The notes: generated by a model not told the origin, from the letters alone. DNA of 64,000 nt from Confluentibacter citreus (GCF_002807055.1 NZ_NIXN01000009.1:157547-221546), one strand, 5' to 3'; shown: positions 8,621 through 17,809, counted from the first letter of the stretch. Made by a program: numbers and translations.

Positions 8621-9156
8621 TCCAACTTGGTGGTGATTAATGGGCGACTATTTTGCAACGAATCTATGATGTGGCTAATGGTTATGTACTTTGTTTTGTC
8701 ATGAAGCGCTAACCTTAATGATAGCGGAGCGCTTTTTAGTTCTATTTTTTTGCTTTCAAAGATAAGAGAATCATTAACGTATTCCATTATTTTCGATAAA
8801 GGGTTTTCTATAATGACCGTTTTAATTTCTAAGGAATCTTTATCTAGTTGACTGCATTTTAAGTCGCCCACAGCACCCGTTTTAAAATATGCTTCGGTAT
8901 TGTTTTTTAGTTTACCGTCGGTAATAATTTTGTTTACAAACTGAATATGTTTGTCTCCATTAGCATCTTGAGAAATAGTATAATTTAAAAAAATAAGTTT
9001 TGGAGGGAGTGCTTCAATGATGATTTCATTTGCGACTATGTTTTTTTTTGCAGCGCAAGAGATATGTAACGCTATTAGCGATAGTAGTAAAAAGATATGC
9101 AGGTGGTTTTTTTGCAATGGGGTTTTAGTCCTTTTGGTTTTAGCTAAGATTAGCAT
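8617..9156 (-). CDS. Small lipoprotein of unknown function
   Basis: 179 residues. A hydrophobic stretch ends in 'ALHISC', a lipobox placing the lipidated Cys near residue 34. The long charged N-terminus suggests a TTG start just before 'QKNHLHIFLLLSL' is also possible. The rest is a soluble domain with no motif I recognise. The start overlaps the upstream stop by one base (TAATG) and the end overlaps the M64 start by 4 bases, so it is tightly linked to the protease. It could be a partner or membrane-anchored accessory of that protease, but that is only inferred from position. Confidence 0.75.
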   Translation of the reverse strand: MLILAKTKRTKTPLQKNHLHIFLLLSLIALHISCAAKKNIVANEIIIEALPPKLIFLNYTISQDANGDKHIQFVNKIITDGKLKNNTEAYFKTGAVGDLKCSQLDKDSLEIKTVIIENPLSKIMEYVNDSLIFESKKIELKSAPLSLRLALHDKTKYITISHIIDSLQNSRPLITTKLD

Positions 9157-10073
9157 TATTTATTTTTTAATATTTCTCTTTTGTTCAACCATCTAATTTG
9201 TACTTCAGGAAATAATTCTTTTAAATTTAACTCAATCTCATTTTTTAATATATTTTCATCAATAACATATGTTGCACTATAGAAAGAATAAATAGTTCTG
9301 TCTGAATTTATTAATGGCTTTTTTGGGTCTACAAAAGGTTTTAAAACCTCTAAGGCTTGATGGATAATCCAAGGATAAGGTCTTATATGTCTATGCATAT
9401 GGTGGTTTAGCCAATTATTAACCCATTCTATTTCTATCCAATCGGTTTCAGTTGAGTATTGCACGGATTTTAATCCTTTCGAAATTTTTATTAGAGTTGA
9501 TAATCCAATATTTTTTCCACTAGATTTTGCGTAATCAATTCCTAAAAGTCCTCTAACTCTACTCTCTAAAGATAATCTAATTGAATAAAGAGTCAAAAGG
9601 TCAGTAGAGTAATTATTTTGATACTGTTCTCTAATTTGGTGATTGTAAAACAATCTTTTTGCATTGTCAAATTGCACAGCGGAAGCTTGGGTATTTGTAC
9701 TTATTAATATAAATGATGTGTCTTCATTTGAATCAAGAAATTGGACATAATCAGATATGTCTGCTACAACAGTCTTCAACTGTTCTGTTTTAATATTCTC
9801 TTTAATGAAATCTAAATATTCTGCTGCATTTTGGACGTGACATCTTGCTAATAATTTAGTTTCTTTATCATGCCATAAGATTTTGAAAGCATTTTGTCTT
9901 TTACATTTTACAGTTAAAGGTTTGCCACTAATTTTTTTTAAGTAGTAAATTAAATTGTCTAAATTTTCATTAGTCAAGTTGGTGTAAGCTGTCTTTAAAA
10001 AGGATGTTTTTTCCAATTTTTTCTTTGTTATCAAATGTTTGACTACCCATTTTATCAAAGCAAAGTTAATCAT
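9156..10073 (-). CDS. Hypothetical protein, possibly HEPN-like helical domain
   Basis: 305 residues, not recognised. No signal peptide or membrane segment is evident, so it is probably cytoplasmic, unlike its exported neighbours. The middle 'YSIRLSLESRVRGLLGID' and the later 'NHHMHRHIRPYPW' recall the helical HEPN-type region of some defence-associated orphans, but this is a weak resemblance. The written start at 10073 abuts the terminator of the preceding gene, and a -7-like box lies inside the first codons, so translation may begin at a downstream TTG such as the one before 'ITKKKLEK'. By eye its base composition is more AT-rich than its flanks. Confidence 0.6.
   Translation of the reverse strand: MINFALIKWVVKHLITKKKLEKTSFLKTAYTNLTNENLDNLIYYLKKISGKPLTVKCKRQNAFKILWHDKETKLLARCHVQNAAEYLDFIKENIKTEQLKTVVADISDYVQFLDSNEDTSFILISTNTQASAVQFDNAKRLFYNHQIREQYQNNYSTDLLTLYSIRLSLESRVRGLLGIDYAKSSGKNIGLSTLIKISKGLKSVQYSTETDWIEIEWVNNWLNHHMHRHIRPYPWIIHQALEVLKPFVDPKKPLINSDRTIYSFYSATYVIDENILKNEIELNLKELFPEVQIRWLNKREILKNK
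10061..10068 (-). promoter_or_regulatory. Possible -7 promoter element (TAACTTTG)
   Basis: The minus strand reads TAACTTTG within the first codons of the 305-residue gene as written, directly after the upstream terminator. No -33 TTG is seen. If real, it gives the three-gene group its own promoter and means the annotated start is too far upstream. Confidence 0.35.
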
Positions 10074-10107
10074 AAAAAAAAGAGGCTTTTAAGCCTCTTT
10101 TAAAAAA
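10074..10107 (-). terminator. Rho-independent terminator of the alpha-2-macroglobulin gene
   Basis: A perfect 11-bp stem, AAAAGAGGCTT (10078-10088) with AAGCCTCTTTT (10091-10101), has a TT loop at its tip and a T run on the minus strand directly after it. It begins a few bases after the stop codon at 10109. Confidence 0.85.
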
Positions 10108-10108
10108 A

Positions 10109-13100
10109 CTATTTAACCAACAAACGCACACCTTCACTATGACTACTAAATTCTGGCGCATACATACTTTGAATGGTGGTAATGCCATTGCTCATATTGC
10201 CCGCATTATTGACTCTTAAATCGTATTCAAATATAAAAATGCCTTTTGGTAAATAATCAAAAAAGAAGTTTGTGGACGCATCTTTTGTGCTTTCATAATA
10301 GCCTAATCCGTCTTGCCATTTGTATTGGGAAATCACATTTATAGGTTCTAATCCAGCGGCGCGCATGTCTTTCATATGGATAAATTCCATAGCTCTATCG
10401 CTTTGCAATTCAATGCGAACACGAACCAAATCACCAACTTTAAGATTAGTTTTTTCTGTAATTTCAGAAATTTGCTCGCCCATATCCGTATTCTTTTTAA
10501 GGAACAGTTTTTTCTTCAATTTAAGCGGTGTTTCTGACGAAGTTATTTTGTCTAAATCTTCAAAATATTGCCAATATAAACCGCCCCAAGCAATGCCTTC
10601 ACCTTTTTTGGTCAGTTTTACTTCCGCCATTTCTGGTTTAATTTCAGAAGAACTCCAAGATGTTTTATAATATCCTGTTCCAGCTTCTATTTTAACATCT
10701 TCGAGTTTAGAAGGTTCAATTTTTTGTCCGCCCAAAACCACGTCAACTGCATCGGTCACCGATAACCAATCGTTACCTTGAAGTAACAAGGCATACACAG
10801 CTTCGGTAGTTGCTTTGGTCGTTTTCCATTGATTGGTCTGTTTATTTTTTAGTAACCAGATTTTAAGATTATCAATGGTTTTTGTATCATTTTCAATTTC
10901 AGCAAACGCTTCAATTAGTAACGCTTGCGTTTCAATCGGCGCTTGATACCAATACCAAGAAGCGGTGTTTTCTTTCCAATACATGCCCAATTCTTCTGAA
11001 GTAATACTGGTTTCTTTCAACGATTTTAAAATTTTAGCGGAGGTTGATTTGTCATTCAATCGTTCTGAAACCAACGCCATCAATCCTTTGGCGTACAAGG
11101 AACGAATCAACCAATATTTTTGCATTTGCGTTTGGTAATATTTGGTAATATCTTCGACTTCTTTAGATTTTTTAACATCTGGAAAGAAGCTTCGCATATA
11201 TAAATAATGCAGTTGCGTGTAGCTTAAATGATCTTTGTTTAAATCGACTTTAGCATCATATTTCCGAATATCTTTATATTCTTGAATGAATTCAGAATCT
11301 AGATATTTGATGGCTTTTTCAAGCATTTTTGATTCAGAAGAGGACCCTTCGACTGCGCTCAGGGTGACACCAAGTTTATTCAAATGTCCAAAACCGGTAA
11401 TAATGTGTTGGGTAATGTATCTGTTTTCTCGTCCGCCATTAAACCATGCCCAAGCTCCATTTGATAGTTGATTGTTCTCCAATTTACGCATAGCCGATTG
11501 CAATTCGTTATTCATTTTATTCAAATCAAATAACAAAGCGATGCGTTTTTTCTGTTCGGTTTCACTTTGAGCATCACGTAACCAAGGTGTTTCTTGAATA
11601 AGAATGGATTTTAATTCTTCATTCTTTTCAAGATTACTCATCAGCACATCTTGAGACCCCCATTGATTAAACACTTCCTGAATTCTATGGTTTGAATTCG
11701 CAATATGACTCGCCAAAGCATTCGCATAATAACGCGAGAAGGTTTGCTCGTTACAATCATACGGATATTCCATTAAATAAGGCAAGGCTTGTACGGCATA
11801 CCACGCTGGATTGGAAGTGATTTCCAAAGTTAACTTGTGGTTTTTTAGCGTTGTTGAGGTGCTAGTTTTAAGCTTGTCTAATGTAAACGTTCTGGTTTCG
11901 TTACTACGAATCCACATAGGCAACGTTTCAGTAACCAATAGTCTATTTGATAATACGGGCAAGGCGTTTTGTTCGCCATCGCTAAAAGCGTCTGATTTCG
12001 CTATGATTTTATATTGAACGGCATCAACATCGTCAGGGATGGTTAAATTCCAAGTGATTTGCGTGTTGCCTTTAGAAGGAACAATAAAAGAAGCCCCCTC
12101 TAACTCCCCTGTTTCGACTCCGCTAAACACGGGCTCCAGGGTCGGACTGAGCAAGTTAGCGGTTATGTCTTTTCCAGAAATAGCATCTGTCAAAATTAAA
12201 ACGGCTTGTCCAGAAAGTTGTTTGTCAGTTAGATTAGCGATTTTTGTACTGATGCTTATTTGATCACCTTGACGTAAAAAACGAGGTGTGTTGGGGATGA
12301 CCATCAATTCTTTTTGGGTAACGGTTGTTAAGGTTTTGGTAGCACTTTCCAAGGTTTTGGTATGCGCCAATAATTGCAGTTTCCATTGGGTTAAGGCTTC
12401 TGGTGTGGTGAAACTGAAACTCACATTTCCATCTTTATCGGTTTGTAACTGCGGAAAGAAAAACGCTGTTTCTTGAAGGTTTTTACGGATTTGAATGTTG
12501 TCGAAATTTGGTTTTTTTGTGGTATTTTCAATGGCTTCTGTCTTTGATTTCATGTCCATCTCATCTTCAGCATCTAGTTGTTCTGTTACTACAGAAACAA
12601 CACTACCTGTTAAGGAGGCTTTTCTCATGGCTGCATAACCAGTGACTACTACTTCGTCCAAATGATTACTATCTTCAGCTAAAGAAATACTCAAACTATT
12701 GTTATTAGCAATATTAATTTCCCTTGTAATATAACCTACATAACTAATTACTAATTTATCACCAGTATTTGCCTGTATTAAAAAGTTTCCATCAAAGTCT
12801 GTTGCAACTCCTATTGAAGTTCCTTTTATTAAAACAGTAACACCGGGTAATGGGTTTCCGCTGTCATCAAAAACAGTTCCTGACACAAATCCTTTTTTTA
12901 TAGAATCATCATATTTCGATTCAGTTTTAAGTCTTAAAGATTTAATATAATTATCATGTCGACTTTTATTAAAATTGAAACTGAATCCAAACCAATTTAA
13001 TTGGTCAAAGTATTGCTGAGGATAATTTGTATTTGCAAATGGTTTATTGTAAACCCTGAAATTTTTTGTTCCAAAACTCTGGTATGCATTGCGATTTTTG

Positions 13101-16100
13101 GAATAATAAAAATTTCTGTCAATAAAATTAAAAATCCAACTATGCGGCTTGAACTGGTCCAAAGACGCATCATACATGCTTGCTAATAATTCCGCAGATA
13201 CTTTGTCACCTTGAGGCCCTTTAATTTTAAAACTCCAAGTTTCATCGGTTCCGGGTTGTAATTTATCACGGAATGTGGTGGTTTCAATATCTAAATCCGT
13301 TTTAGGGTAAGGCACCATAATACCTACTACACCCGATTGAAAACCATTGAAAGCAGCGAAACTGTAATTAATGACAAATCCTCTGACATCTTCTGAATTA
13401 ACAGGAATGGAAATCGTCTTTTTGTTATTATTTAATGAAATGATTTGAGTTTGAACAATTTTATTGTTTTTTTCAATAGAAACTGTGACTTTTAAATCAG
13501 GAGCAGCAGAAGCAAACGTCACCAAAGCAGTTTCCCCAACTTTGTAAGTCGGTTTATTGGTGGTGATGCTGAGCAATTGATTATCCGCCACCGTTTTGTC
13601 ATCATCACTATACAATATAGTTTTTATTTCATCTTTAACCAACTGATCAAATTTATCTTTACTTTCCAAAGTGATGAGGTATTGCCCAGATCCCCATTTT
13701 TTAACATTTCCTAATTCAAGTTCCTTAGATGTATTGGTATCAAAGGATTTTTCAAAAACCAAATCGCCTTTTTCCCAATTATTGGAGTCATGTTCATCTT
13801 TATAAGCATCGTGTGGAAACAGATTTTTAAAAGCTTCTTCTGAAAAATCTTGATAATCTGGAGCCGGCCAAGGTCTAGTTCTTAAAACGGACTTCGGTGC
13901 CAGTAATTTGTATATTTTAACAATACCCGTTGCTGGCACGAATTCACCATTTAGATTTTTGGTATCGATATTGATTTTTTCGTCTTTTTCGTTTTTATCT
14001 AATTTATCAGCAATAGTCATAGTTGCTACCAAGGCATGGTATCCAACGTTAACAATTGTTGTGGCACTTCGGGTTTCACCATTTAAATCGGTGACATCCG
14101 CCGTAATTTCATAATTGAAAATAGGCAAACTAGTTTTGTCCACACTTGGGTCGGGAATGGCTTTAAAGATAATTTCAAATTCACCTTTTTCATTGGTGGT
14201 GCTTTCACCATACGTGATTTCTTGAGGTTCACTATCAAACCAAGGTCTTGACCAAAAATACCAACGTGGATATTCCACTTTTCTATGCACACGATACACT
14301 ACTTTGGCATCGGTAATGTTACTTCCAGCGTAAGCCAAAGCTGTTCCTTTTACTGTAACGGAATCATTGACTTTATAGCTTTCAGTAACAGGATTGAATT
14401 TGGTTTCGAACTTAGGGCGTTTGTATTCTTCAACGGAGAAATAATGTTCCAAAAAGAAATCTTCTTCATCACCATCGAATTCGATGTAATTTTCGCCATT
14501 TAATCCAGAATTTGGTAGTATAAATTCACCAGAAACGGAACCAAATTCATTGGTTTTAAATTCTAGTTTTCTAATTTCATCACCATTGACATCATACAAT
14601 ATAGCAGAAACTGGTTCGTTTGCTACCACTTCCGATTTTCCACCATTCGGATTCGTTTTTATCGCAATAGCTTTAAAATAAACGGTTTGCCCTGGGCGGT
14701 AGATGCTTCTGTCGGTAAACAAAAAGGCTTTGAATTCAGTTTCCGCTTTTTCTCTTTTATAATGTTGACTTACATAATAATCTCCAAAATAAGCGGTGTC
14801 GCTGCCAAACTTAACTTTTGCATTCAGATTTCTATAACGGTATTTGGTTTTCTCAATGTTGATTTCGCCAAACAAGTTTGTTTTAAAATTTTCTTTTTGG
14901 ATGCTTCTATTGTTATTTTCAGTAAAACTCAATTCTACATCAGCATCCACAATCGGTTTTCCATTATTTCTATCAATAACTTGAAAGATTTTATGGTCTT
15001 CAGTTTCAGTTTCAACCAAGGCTAAATTGGTAACTTGAATGGTAGAAAAAGCAAATGTTTCATCATCATTTTTTGTTGAAGCAAAGATTAAGTACGTGCC
15101 GTTATTAAGTTTGGGGATGGCGATTTCGGTGGAATGATTTTGATAGTCATTCTCGTTCCTAAGTTTACTTTCCCATTGGTTAAAAACAGCTAGTTTTTTA
15201 ATGAAAGTCAGCTGCTCTTCTTTCTGGTAAACTTTATTAAATTGTTCTAATTGGTTTTGTGATAGTTTGAATATTTTAAACTGAAGCGTGTCCAAATTTT
15301 TATAACTAACCAACAAACGCGCATGTTGTTGAATTGGTAAAAAATTCTCTGTAGTAATATCTAAGGCTTGTTGCTCGATTTGTTGTTTTAAAATGGCACA
15401 TTTTTCCGCAGCTTTGCTTTTTGGGAATTTTTCAATCACGGCATTGCAAATAGCCATGGCTTCTTTTGCTTTCCAACGGTTGTCTTCGTTTGTTTTTAAT
15501 TGATATTGTTGACTTTGTTGGTAATATATGGAAGCGATTTCAAAATTGTATAAAGCAGAAACTTCGTGTTCTTTCAGTTTGTCTTTTTCAGTTGTAAGCG
15601 CTTGCAATAAAAGAGTTTCCTTATCACTAAAAGTGCCATATTCATTCACGAATTTTAAACGTTCAATATTCACATCCGCGAAAGCGAAAGGTTCTTTATC
15701 CTTTAAATGGAATTGAATGAGGTCTTGATAAATTTTTAGAGCATGTAACTGTAAAGATGTTGAATCTTTAGACGTCAATTTTATATTCGAAAATGTTGAA
15801 GCCTCCCCTAAAAACTGTGGATTATCAATTTCAAATTTATAAGCAGGTTTGGTGATGTTGGTTTCATTGGTTTTGTAAAAATTCAACGCTTCATGATTTA
15901 AAAAATCGAATAAAGTTGGTCGGTAAATTTTAGAATTTTTTTGAAGATTTAAAATCGCATCATAATTTTCTAAAGGCTCCAATTGAAGCATCGATCCGTT
16001 TTGTAACGAGTTTTGATAGTGTAGATGTATTTCATTGAATAGGGTTTGTAAATCCCATGTTCTAAAGTCTTCAGCATTTACTTTTTCTTCCGTTTTGGTT

Positions 16101-16477
16101 CTATTATAAAATTGCCAACGGTTTTGGTTAAAATATTGCCAGTACATGTTGGCGAGTAAACTTTCTAATATATTTTTTGATGGGAATGTGCTAATGTCAA
16201 TTTGTTTCTTAAAATCGTTTATGATTTTTAATTGGGCATCTTCTTCTAAAACCAAGGCAAACTTGCTTTTGTAAAACATGGTTTTTATAAGTTGCGGATC
16301 ATTCTTGTCTTTTGTTGCTTGTTTTGCAATGTCTTCAACTATTTTTAAAGCTGATTTAGGTAAGCCATCTATTTCAAATTTTTCAACTTGGTTCCATAAA
16401 TTCTCATAATTTGGTGTTTGTGCTTGCAGAAAATTAGCGAAAAGCATGATCATTAATAAAGTTGTATATGTCTTCAT
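10109..16477 (-). CDS. Alpha-2-macroglobulin family protein with inserted carboxypeptidase-regulatory-like domain
   Basis: 2122 residues with a signal peptide (MKTYTTLLMIMLFANFLQAQ). The N-terminal third is helical and variable. Macroglobulin domains follow ('FLFTDRSIYRPGQTVYFKA' is the typical MG2 start). Around residues 1195-1290 is a carboxypeptidase-D-regulatory-like domain ('GNPLPGVTVLIKG', 'ISYVGYITREI') and a short plug-like 'LDEVVVTGYAAMRKASLTG', as seen at the start of SusC proteins. The thioester motif CNEQ lies at residues 1575-1578, so covalent trapping of proteases should be possible. The protein likely sits in the periplasm or envelope as a protease trap. Two repeat-derived in-frame inserts are described separately. 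No pbpC neighbour is present. Confidence 0.93.
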   Translation of the reverse strand: MKTYTTLLMIMLFANFLQAQTPNYENLWNQVEKFEIDGLPKSALKIVEDIAKQATKDKNDPQLIKTMFYKSKFALVLEEDAQLKIINDFKKQIDISTFPSKNILESLLANMYWQYFNQNRWQFYNRTKTEEKVNAEDFRTWDLQTLFNEIHLHYQNSLQNGSMLQLEPLENYDAILNLQKNSKIYRPTLFDFLNHEALNFYKTNETNITKPAYKFEIDNPQFLGEASTFSNIKLTSKDSTSLQLHALKIYQDLIQFHLKDKEPFAFADVNIERLKFVNEYGTFSDKETLLLQALTTEKDKLKEHEVSALYNFEIASIYYQQSQQYQLKTNEDNRWKAKEAMAICNAVIEKFPKSKAAEKCAILKQQIEQQALDITTENFLPIQQHARLLVSYKNLDTLQFKIFKLSQNQLEQFNKVYQKEEQLTFIKKLAVFNQWESKLRNENDYQNHSTEIAIPKLNNGTYLIFASTKNDDETFAFSTIQVTNLALVETETEDHKIFQVIDRNNGKPIVDADVELSFTENNNRSIQKENFKTNLFGEINIEKTKYRYRNLNAKVKFGSDTAYFGDYYVSQHYKREKAETEFKAFLFTDRSIYRPGQTVYFKAIAIKTNPNGGKSEVVANEPVSAILYDVNGDEIRKLEFKTNEFGSVSGEFILPNSGLNGENYIEFDGDEEDFFLEHYFSVEEYKRPKFETKFNPVTESYKVNDSVTVKGTALAYAGSNITDAKVVYRVHRKVEYPRWYFWSRPWFDSEPQEITYGESTTNEKGEFEIIFKAIPDPSVDKTSLPIFNYEITADVTDLNGETRSATTIVNVGYHALVATMTIADKLDKNEKDEKINIDTKNLNGEFVPATGIVKIYKLLAPKSVLRTRPWPAPDYQDFSEEAFKNLFPHDAYKDEHDSNNWEKGDLVFEKSFDTNTSKELELGNVKKWGSGQYLITLESKDKFDQLVKDEIKTILYSDDDKTVADNQLLSITTNKPTYKVGETALVTFASAAPDLKVTVSIEKNNKIVQTQIISLNNNKKTISIPVNSEDVRGFVINYSFAAFNGFQSGVVGIMVPYPKTDLDIETTTFRDKLQPGTDETWSFKIKGPQGDKVSAELLASMYDASLDQFKPHSWIFNFIDRNFYYSKNRNAYQSFGTKNFRVYNKPFANTNYPQQYFDQLNWFGFSFNFNKSRHDNYIKSLRLKTESKYDDSIKKGFVSGTVFDDSGNPLPGVTVLIKGTSIGVATDFDGNFLIQANTGDKLVISYVGYITREINIANNNSLSISLAEDSNHLDEVVVTGYAAMRKASLTGSVVSVVTEQLDAEDEMDMKSKTEAIENTTKKPNFDNIQIRKNLQETAFFFPQLQTDKDGNVSFSFTTPEALTQWKLQLLAHTKTLESATKTLTTVTQKELMVIPNTPRFLRQGDQISISTKIANLTDKQLSGQAVLILTDAISGKDITANLLSPTLEPVFSGVETGELEGASFIVPSKGNTQITWNLTIPDDVDAVQYKIIAKSDAFSDGEQNALPVLSNRLLVTETLPMWIRSNETRTFTLDKLKTSTSTTLKNHKLTLEITSNPAWYAVQALPYLMEYPYDCNEQTFSRYYANALASHIANSNHRIQEVFNQWGSQDVLMSNLEKNEELKSILIQETPWLRDAQSETEQKKRIALLFDLNKMNNELQSAMRKLENNQLSNGAWAWFNGGRENRYITQHIITGFGHLNKLGVTLSAVEGSSSESKMLEKAIKYLDSEFIQEYKDIRKYDAKVDLNKDHLSYTQLHYLYMRSFFPDVKKSKEVEDITKYYQTQMQKYWLIRSLYAKGLMALVSERLNDKSTSAKILKSLKETSITSEELGMYWKENTASWYWYQAPIETQALLIEAFAEIENDTKTIDNLKIWLLKNKQTNQWKTTKATTEAVYALLLQGNDWLSVTDAVDVVLGGQKIEPSKLEDVKIEAGTGYYKTSWSSSEIKPEMAEVKLTKKGEGIAWGGLYWQYFEDLDKITSSETPLKLKKKLFLKKNTDMGEQISEITEKTNLKVGDLVRVRIELQSDRAMEFIHMKDMRAAGLEPINVISQYKWQDGLGYYESTKDASTNFFFDYLPKGIFIFEYDLRVNNAGNMSNGITTIQSMYAPEFSSHSEGVRLLVK
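11344..11371. repeat. Dispersed-repeat insert inside the alpha-2-macroglobulin gene, copy 1
   Basis: The stretch CCCTTCGACTGCGCTCAGGG followed by TGACAC is a hairpin-forming intergenic-type repeat. It is read in frame on the minus strand as GVTLSAVEGS (about residues 1703-1712) and lies in an otherwise conserved helical region. Confidence 0.65.
12091..12155. repeat. Dispersed-repeat insert inside the alpha-2-macroglobulin gene, copy 2
   Basis: A GC-rich segment with core TTCGACTCCGCT (12113-12124) shares 11 of 12 bases with the core of copy 1 (11348-11359). Arms CCC-TGTTT and AAACA-CGGG can pair around it. It encodes LSPTLEPVFSGVETGELEGA in frame, between 'DITAN' and 'SFIVPSKGNTQITW', where a short loop is expected. 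Confidence 0.6.
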
Positions 16478-16534
16478 ATTTCAATTTTGCTACAAGTTAC
16501 TTTCAAAAGTTATTCCAAAAAACAATAAACGTGG

Positions 16535-16542
16535 CAAAGTTA
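16535..16542 (-). promoter_or_regulatory. Possible -7 promoter element for the alpha-2-macroglobulin gene
   Basis: The minus strand reads TAACTTTG, 58 bases before the start codon. There is no clear TTG at -33 distance. Confidence 0.4.
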
Positions 16543-16705
16543 TTGTTGGATGAGTGAAGATAGCTATTTTAACAGTGAAGTAGCTGAATCAAATTTATCA
16601 TTTCATTAATAATTTTTAATAAATTAAAGCCTTAAATTGCACTGATAAATATGATTAAATTTATCTTATAAAGATTTAAACGACGAATGATTAAAATGTT
16701 TGCCC

Positions 16706-17662
16706 ATGAAAAAATATTTATACCTACTCTTATTTCTACCTGTTCTAGCGTTTAGCCAAACGACAAAAGATAGCATTACAAAACTGCTCAGTAAAAAGCA
16801 ATATATCGAAGCGGAGCATACAGCATATAATTATCTCAAAAAAAATCCACAAGACATGCAAGTCAAGGAATTATTGGGAGATGCTTATGGCTATCAAAAA
16901 AAGTGGGATGAAGCGATTTCCGTTTATAAACAGCTTGTAGGTTACCAAAAAAATAATGCTGAATATCAATATAAATATGGTGGCGCCATGGGTATGAAAG
17001 CCTTGGCTGTTAATAAAATTGAGGCATTAGGAATGGTGGGCGATATTAAGGAAGCCTTTTTAAAAGCTGCTGAATTAGACCCTAAGCATACCAATACACG
17101 TTGGGCCTTGGTTGAATTTTATATGCAAATACCTGGACTTATAGGAGGTAGTCAAGACAAGGCACTTAGGTATGCTGATGAACTTTATAACTTATCTAAA
17201 GTGGATGGTTATTTAGCAAAAGGCTATATTTACGAAACTGATAATGAACCAAATTTGGCTGAAAAATATTATAAATTGGCCATTAAGGAAGGTGGCTCAT
17301 TATGGTGCTACGATAAATTAACAACGTTCTACGAAAAACAAAAGCAACCAGAAAAAGCTCTTAATAATCTAGAGGAAGCCAAAAGTAAACACAAGCGTAA
17401 TGCACTTCACTATCAAATAGGTAAGGTGGCTGCGGAATATAATATTGAATTGCATAAAGGAGAACAATGTTTAATTACCTACATAGAAAATTATTCTCCT
17501 AATGATGGTGTGCCAAAAGCATGGGCATACTACCGTTTGGCACAAATTTATTTGCTTAAAAAGGATAAAAGAGAAGCTTTGAAACACATTGATTTGGCTA
17601 TTTCTGAATATCCGAAAATGAAACCCTTCAACGAAGAGAAGCAGAAGATATTGAAGCTGTAG
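16706..17662 (+). CDS. Secreted tetratricopeptide-repeat protein
   Basis: 318 residues from the ATG at 16706; the TTG six bases earlier is in frame but unnecessary. The signal peptide is MKKYLYLLLFLPVLAFSQ. The rest is helical, with TPR-type units such as 'LLGDAYGYQKKWDEAISVYK', 'KGYIYETDNEPNLAEKYYK' and 'YRLAQIYLLKKDKREALKHI'. TPR arrays bind other proteins; the partner is unknown. The gene is divergent from the alpha-2-macroglobulin gene across a 228-base gap. That gap holds AT-rich sequence and the -7-like box of the neighbour only. Confidence 0.85.
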   Translation: MKKYLYLLLFLPVLAFSQTTKDSITKLLSKKQYIEAEHTAYNYLKKNPQDMQVKELLGDAYGYQKKWDEAISVYKQLVGYQKNNAEYQYKYGGAMGMKALAVNKIEALGMVGDIKEAFLKAAELDPKHTNTRWALVEFYMQIPGLIGGSQDKALRYADELYNLSKVDGYLAKGYIYETDNEPNLAEKYYKLAIKEGGSLWCYDKLTTFYEKQKQPEKALNNLEEAKSKHKRNALHYQIGKVAAEYNIELHKGEQCLITYIENYSPNDGVPKAWAYYRLAQIYLLKKDKREALKHIDLAISEYPKMKPFNEEKQKILKL

Positions 17663-17677
17663 TTAGTCACAGTTTAA

Positions 17678-17768
17678 AGTTTCAGTTTCAGTTATTTTGT
17701 ATCTCTGAAACTCTGAAACTTTGAGCCTTTGTGTCTTTGAAACTTTACCGCTGTAAACCTTTGAAACT
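17678..17768. repeat. Inverted and tandem CTGAAACT repeats
   Basis: AGTTTCAGTTTCAG (17678-17691) is followed by two head-to-tail CTGAAACT units (17705-17720), which can pair with it with a two-base bulge. Two further TTGAAACT copies lie at 17737-17744 and 17761-17768; the last overlaps the -33 element of mpl. No T run follows the stem, so a simple terminator is doubtful. Confidence 0.6.
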
Positions 17769-17790
17769 ACCTCGCAAAAAAGTATATTTG
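17760..17790 (+). promoter_or_regulatory. mpl promoter (TTTG-N19-TATATTTG)
   Basis: TTTG at 17760-17763 and TATATTTG at 17783-17790 are spaced by 19 bases, a full match to the Bacteroidota housekeeping promoter. It lies 20 bases before the ATG at 17810, so the leader would be short. Confidence 0.75.
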
Positions 17791-17809
17791 AGTCATTCAA
17801 AATAGATAC

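Noticed and set aside
12590..12900. Fusion of a SusC transporter into the alpha-2-macroglobulin
   Set aside because: Only the short N-terminal module and plug start are present, no plug or barrel, and the macroglobulin sequence continues in frame.
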